Shown in pieces: positions 17,757 to 20,773 of a DNA stretch of 20,773 bases. Under the pieces are notes generated by a model. That model worked only from the letters and a program-made list of their open reading frames with translations. It was not told the DNA's origin and did not search any database. Where the stretch lies: positions 1 to 20,773 of the forward strand of contig MPUH01001220.1 in assembly GCA_001970955.1 (NCBI GenBank), written 5' to 3'. The translations under genes were made by a program, and so were the position numbers. Numbering within the stretch: position 1 is the first letter of the stretch; each line of letters begins with the position of its first letter. The DNA is from Stentor coeruleus. Its lineage: Eukaryota; Ciliophora; Heterotrichea; Heterotrichida; Stentoridae.

Positions 17757-18407
17757 TATTATGAGGTAAAATATGGAATCAAGGATTCTATGTTTAGGAT
17801 TAGGATTAGGTGTTAGAGTAAGATTAATTTTAGGAATGAAGATTTTATTGTAATTGGGTAAATGTTAGAAGGGAAGATTTTTTATACTGGAAGGAGGTTG
17901 GAAAATTTTCTGATAAAATGATTAATCATTTTTTAAATTTGTATTAGCTAAATTTAAAAGATTAAGAAAGATTAGGAAGTTTTATTGTAGAATCAATTTA
18001 TAAACATGGTTAGTGTACTTAGAGTTGCTTGATTATAAGTTTTTATAATTTAAGGATGCAGAGATTAGTTAACTTTTACAAGTATTATTTTGAATACACA
18101 ACCTAAGCACCTAAATCATGGAGTGAAGATTAAGTTAGGAAGTAATTACTTAATCAAATATAAAATAAAATTTATCAATTAAAAAATATATATAACTAGC
18201 ACTTAGCTAATACTCAACTAACACCCAGAAAGCACCTAGTTAATATCTAGGAACACACAATTAACCCCTAATCTTTATAAATTTTGTGCTTATTTTTAGT
18301 TTTATAGTGTTTAAAGTCATGAACATACAGCTTTAACTTCAAATTTTGGTAGAAAACTGAATTTTAGGGTGTTATCTTTATTTTTAACCAAATTGACTTA
18401 TCAGCCT
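17757..18407. other. Intergenic region with no recognised gene
   Basis: The first 150 bases are the G-rich, nearly C-free (plus strand) leader region of the coiled-coil gene at 16326-17756. A perfect 18-bp palindrome (aaaatgatt and its complement) lies at 17915-17932. The rest is AT-rich with stops in all frames, and I see no RNA gene. Confidence 0.6.
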
Positions 18408-19080
18408 AACTATTTTTGCACTTCTGCGACCCGAAATCTGCTCGTCTACAGCAAATAGTGTTGTTTAATCTGTTTCTTCCTAACAGCTTTGTTCAAATTG
18501 TTAAAAGGGCTTTTAATCCAAAAATTCTATTCCAGTTGACTACTCCACTTTAATTCTCTCTCTTTTTCGCTAGCCTCTCCGATCTTCCCACTTGCACAGG
18601 AGTTTTCTTTTCTGTCTTTCCAGTTTTCCTTTTAAGTTCGATTTATTTTTCTGCTGCTTTCTTGTATGCTTTCCTGATTCTCATGTTCCAGGAGACAATC
18701 TTTTTTCGGCTTCTTTCTGGTTTCTTCAGCTTTTTTCTTGGCAAATACCATTTTGCCATGTGAATTTTTTAGAATAGTTCGAATAAGTGCTTTTATTTGT
18801 GCTAATCTATCTACAAGTCGAATAGTTTGGATAATAATTGTTCCCCTTCTATACTTTTAACAGCTAGTGTATCTTCTTTTTTTATCTGGTTCATACAATA
18901 GGCGTGCTGTAATTCTTTGTGCTAATCTGATGCACTCGTCCAGTCCAGAGAGAATTTTACTTGTGGATTTATGCTTTTTTCTTCTTCCCTTAGAAGTTTT
19001 TCTTTTGCCTCTTATTGTGATTCTTTCAGTTCTTATTTCTATGGTTCTTTCAGCTTTTCTTCAAGTAAAATCCTGTGTAA
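18408..19080 (-). pseudogene. Possible decayed coding region, Lys/Glu/Arg-rich, origin unknown
   Basis: GC content rises here (18901-18960 is 45 percent) above the surrounding non-coding sequence. One minus-strand frame reads for about 220 codons with only about six stops, fewer than I would expect by chance, giving protein-like stretches such as ILSGLDECIRLAQRITARLL, RLVDRLAQIKALIRTILKNS and KKKAEETRKKPKKDCLL. A second frame gives ILLEEKLKEP and EAKEKLLREEEKS near the start, which suggests frameshifts. The two RLAQ segments also share similar DNA (gtgctaatct at two places 116 bases apart). No family is recognised. The plus-strand ORFs at 18592-19183 are Ser/Phe/Leu-rich complements of this. 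It may be an old gene relic or simply purine-rich DNA. Confidence 0.3.
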
Positions 19081-19384
19081 TTTATTTATTAAATATGATT
19101 TACTCAAAGCGCTTAATAGGAGAAATTGCAGATCTCTTCAACTTTATCAAGTAAATAAAAAATTTGATCAGCATTTTAGTTAAAAATAAAAATCTAATAC
19201 AGTTAATATTTGCTCATTTTTTCAAGACTTTCAATATAAATTTTCTTATTATCTGAAAATACTTTGAAACTGTATTAGCTTTTATTGTAGTTCATGAGCA
19301 ACATTCTTTTAAAGAATTTCTATTGACTAAAAATAAATAATCAAGATAATTTCACTAAATTTAGTTTATTGTTTATTAAGTAGG
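19081..19384. other. AT-rich spacer with no recognised gene
   Basis: 304 bases between two coding relics, with stops in every frame. A short minus-strand stretch near 19205-19255 reads NKKIYIESLEKMSKY before a stop and could be a fragment of the neighbouring pseudogene. It is too short to judge. Confidence 0.5.
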
Positions 19385-20773
19385 GTGATAAAAATAAGCA
19401 TACACTTTCATTTGTTTCTTTATGAAAAGATATAACTTTTTCATGTTGATTTAGTTTTATACATACTTTTACAATTATATCAAGGAATGTAGCAGCCTTA
19501 TCCAAATAATTATTTTTTAAGATTATTTCTCTTGCTTCTTCATAAAAAATTATGGCCTTCTCACGTTGATTAAGTTTTTTTATATTTTTCTATTTTGTCA
19601 AGGAATTCTACAGAAATCTGCTAAATTATTATTTTGAAAGAATGTTTCTTCATAAAAATTTATAGCTTTTTCATTTAGATTTAATTATATTCTTCTCCAA
19701 TTTTATAAAGGCATTTAGTAGTCTAGTATAAATCATTGTTTTTTAAAATACTTCTCTTACTTTTTCACAAAAAATTATCTTTTACACACTGATTTTGATC
19801 TGTATAGATTTCTTTAATTCTAGAAAGGCATATATGAGCCTCATCTAAATTCAAAAATCTATTTCTTTTTTAATCCTGTAAAAGAACTACTGAAAAGCTC
19901 ATCAAGTTGTGCCTATTTACATTTAAAAAATATGTAGATTTAGATGCAAAAAAGTTGATGATTTATGGAGATAAGAGAGAGCATTAAAATAATTTATGAA
20001 GAAGTTTTCATTGAAAATCCGATAAATATAGTCAGTAAAGCTTTATTTAAAAAAGCGATGACAAGTATTGTTTTTATCCATCCTGATGCTTCCTTAAGAG
20101 CTAGTAGCCATCCTCTAAGAATTTTTACTATTTTTCTTATATCCTCTTCTTTTTTTTCTTTCTATAGATTTTTTTAAGCATTCAATACTCTTTTATTCCT
20201 TTAAATTCTCAACTCTATTTTTGAAATAAAAAAATTTGAATCAATATTACTCCAGTCTGGGTGCCTACTTGTGGCTAAATCCTACAAAACTATAATTTCA
20301 GTAAGTATTAATAAATTGATTCTTGATTTTCAGGTTATTAAAAAAAAAAAAAAAATTGATTTTTAAATTCTCAAAATAGTCCAAGACTTTATTCTTACTG
20401 ATAATACGGTTTTTATTATATTCTCCTTAGCATCATCTTTCTTTTCACCAATTCTAACTTTGCTAAATAGATCTGAATTTTTATTTATTTAAGCTTGTCT
20501 CATTTTCAGCATTAATTATTTAAGTAATTCTATCATTTTCTTTTTTTAATTATTAAATAAATTTACTGCTTGTTGCTTTTCCTATACCATTCCAACAATT
20601 GCAACCAGATTATTATTTTCAAATTTATTTTGTATTTTTATCATAACATCTTCTCTGGAAATAAAATTTCATCGTTAAATCTACAATTATCAAGAAGACT
20701 TGTGATATGGTTTTGATTTATTAGTCTTAATTCTAAGATTTGCCTAATAGAATCAACTCCTTCTCTTTTAATC
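19385..20773 (-). pseudogene. Broken NB-ARC/TPR (STAND-class NTPase) gene, continues past the right edge
   Basis: Read from the right edge leftwards, the minus strand shows NB-ARC landmarks in the correct order but in different frames. They are REDVMIKIQNKFENNNLVAI then VGM and IGKAT (P-loop, about 20568-20658); INAENETSL (20490-20516); SWTIL, the Walker B position (20372-20386); TSRHPDWSNI, the sensor-like TSR motif (20243-20272); IECLKKSI; and GWLLALKEASGWI, equivalent to GLPLAL (from 20112 down). TPR-like repeats follow, including LNQREKAIIFYEEAREI. Intact relatives are signalling ATPases that oligomerise on sensing a ligand. Here at least six stops or frameshifts break it: the frame changes at the RED motif and again inside the P-loop, and stops occur around INAENETSL and before IECLKK. 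It cannot make a full protein. A 16-base A run sits at 20340-20355. The N-terminal part lies outside the window. Confidence 0.8.
19455..19860 (-). repeat. Degenerate TPR-like repeats with 40-residue spacing
   Basis: The motif LNQ-EKA-I-FYEE is encoded starting at 19574 (LNQREKAIIFYEE), 19454 (LNQHEKVISFHKE) and 19678 (LNEKAINFYEE). The first two are exactly 120 bases apart in frame; the third is 104 bases away and frameshifted. A further unit, NLDEAHICLSRIKEIYTDQN, lies at about 19795-19852, and a broken one (KNNDLY) sits between. The helix pairs fit TPR or alpha-SNAP-like repeats, which often follow NB-ARC domains. Confidence 0.75.

Noticed and set aside
17794..17810. Telomere-like ttaggattaggattagg
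   Set aside because: Fewer than three units, internal, and in the G-rich leader of a gene; more simply part of the general skew.
17915..17932. 18-bp palindrome aaaatgattaatcatttt
   Set aside because: Perfect but AT-rich and short, expected now and then in such DNA; noted only.
18421..18470. GC-richer patch considered as a tRNA or small RNA
   Set aside because: No cloverleaf or T-loop consensus could be drawn on either strand.
18592..19183. Three plus-strand ORFs rich in Ser, Phe and Leu that resemble membrane proteins
   Set aside because: They overlap one another and are complements of a Lys/Glu-rich minus-strand region; no motif or good start context.
19965..20177. 70-codon plus-strand ORF
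   Set aside because: It is antisense to the GLPL-like region of the NB-ARC relic, which has much better motif support on the minus strand.
20301..20333. Intron-like gtaagt...ttttcag of 33 bases on the plus strand
   Set aside because: No plus-strand exon on either side; it is antisense to the NB-ARC relic and probably fortuitous.
20340..20355. Run of 16 A, considered as a retroposed poly(A) tail
   Set aside because: It lies inside the NB-ARC relic and not at its end, and no target-site duplication is visible.

Overview
This is an AT-rich nuclear eukaryotic window, most like a ciliate macronuclear genome that reads the standard genetic code, such as a heterotrich of the Stentor type. The organism is an inference. 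What I see is long, apparently uninterrupted ORFs, one of 2402 codons, that keep CAA/CAG for Gln and TGG for Trp. All visible genes end in TAA or TAG. There is a cluster of divergent protein kinases and a giant BEACH protein, and no operon, CRISPR array, rRNA or tRNA was seen.

Layout. Positions 1-5148 hold three protein-kinase genes head to tail on the minus strand. The first is cut by the left edge and continues outside. All three have an alpha-helical N-terminal half before the kinase domain and lack a GxGxxG loop. The two complete ones carry DFN in place of DFG. A 59-bp tandem repeat copies the start codon of the second kinase twice upstream, which makes two 18-codon uORFs. Positions 5149-6331 are a divergent promoter region with an 82-bp direct repeat, ending in 166 bases without a single G. 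Positions 6332-13540 encode a BEACH protein (ConA-like, helical/ARM-like, PH-BEACH, BEACH, WD40). Positions 13541-14584 are intergenic. Positions 14585-17756 hold two convergent genes for unrecognised coiled-coil proteins. From 17757 to the right edge there is no intact gene: an intergenic stretch, a poorly defined coding-like relic (about 18408-19080, minus strand), and a broken STAND-type NB-ARC/TPR gene (about 19385-20773, minus strand) whose nucleotide-binding motifs remain readable across all three frames.

Two single-base 'n' positions (9025 and 14151) are each flanked by perfect 56- and 28-bp duplications. These look like unmerged contig overlaps, so the BEACH protein is probably 19 residues shorter than the sequence implies.

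The genes do not form an obvious pathway. A shared property is strand asymmetry: 5' flanks are G-poor and, where a gene end is clear, 3' flanks are C-poor on the coding strand, which marks gene boundaries independently of ORFs.
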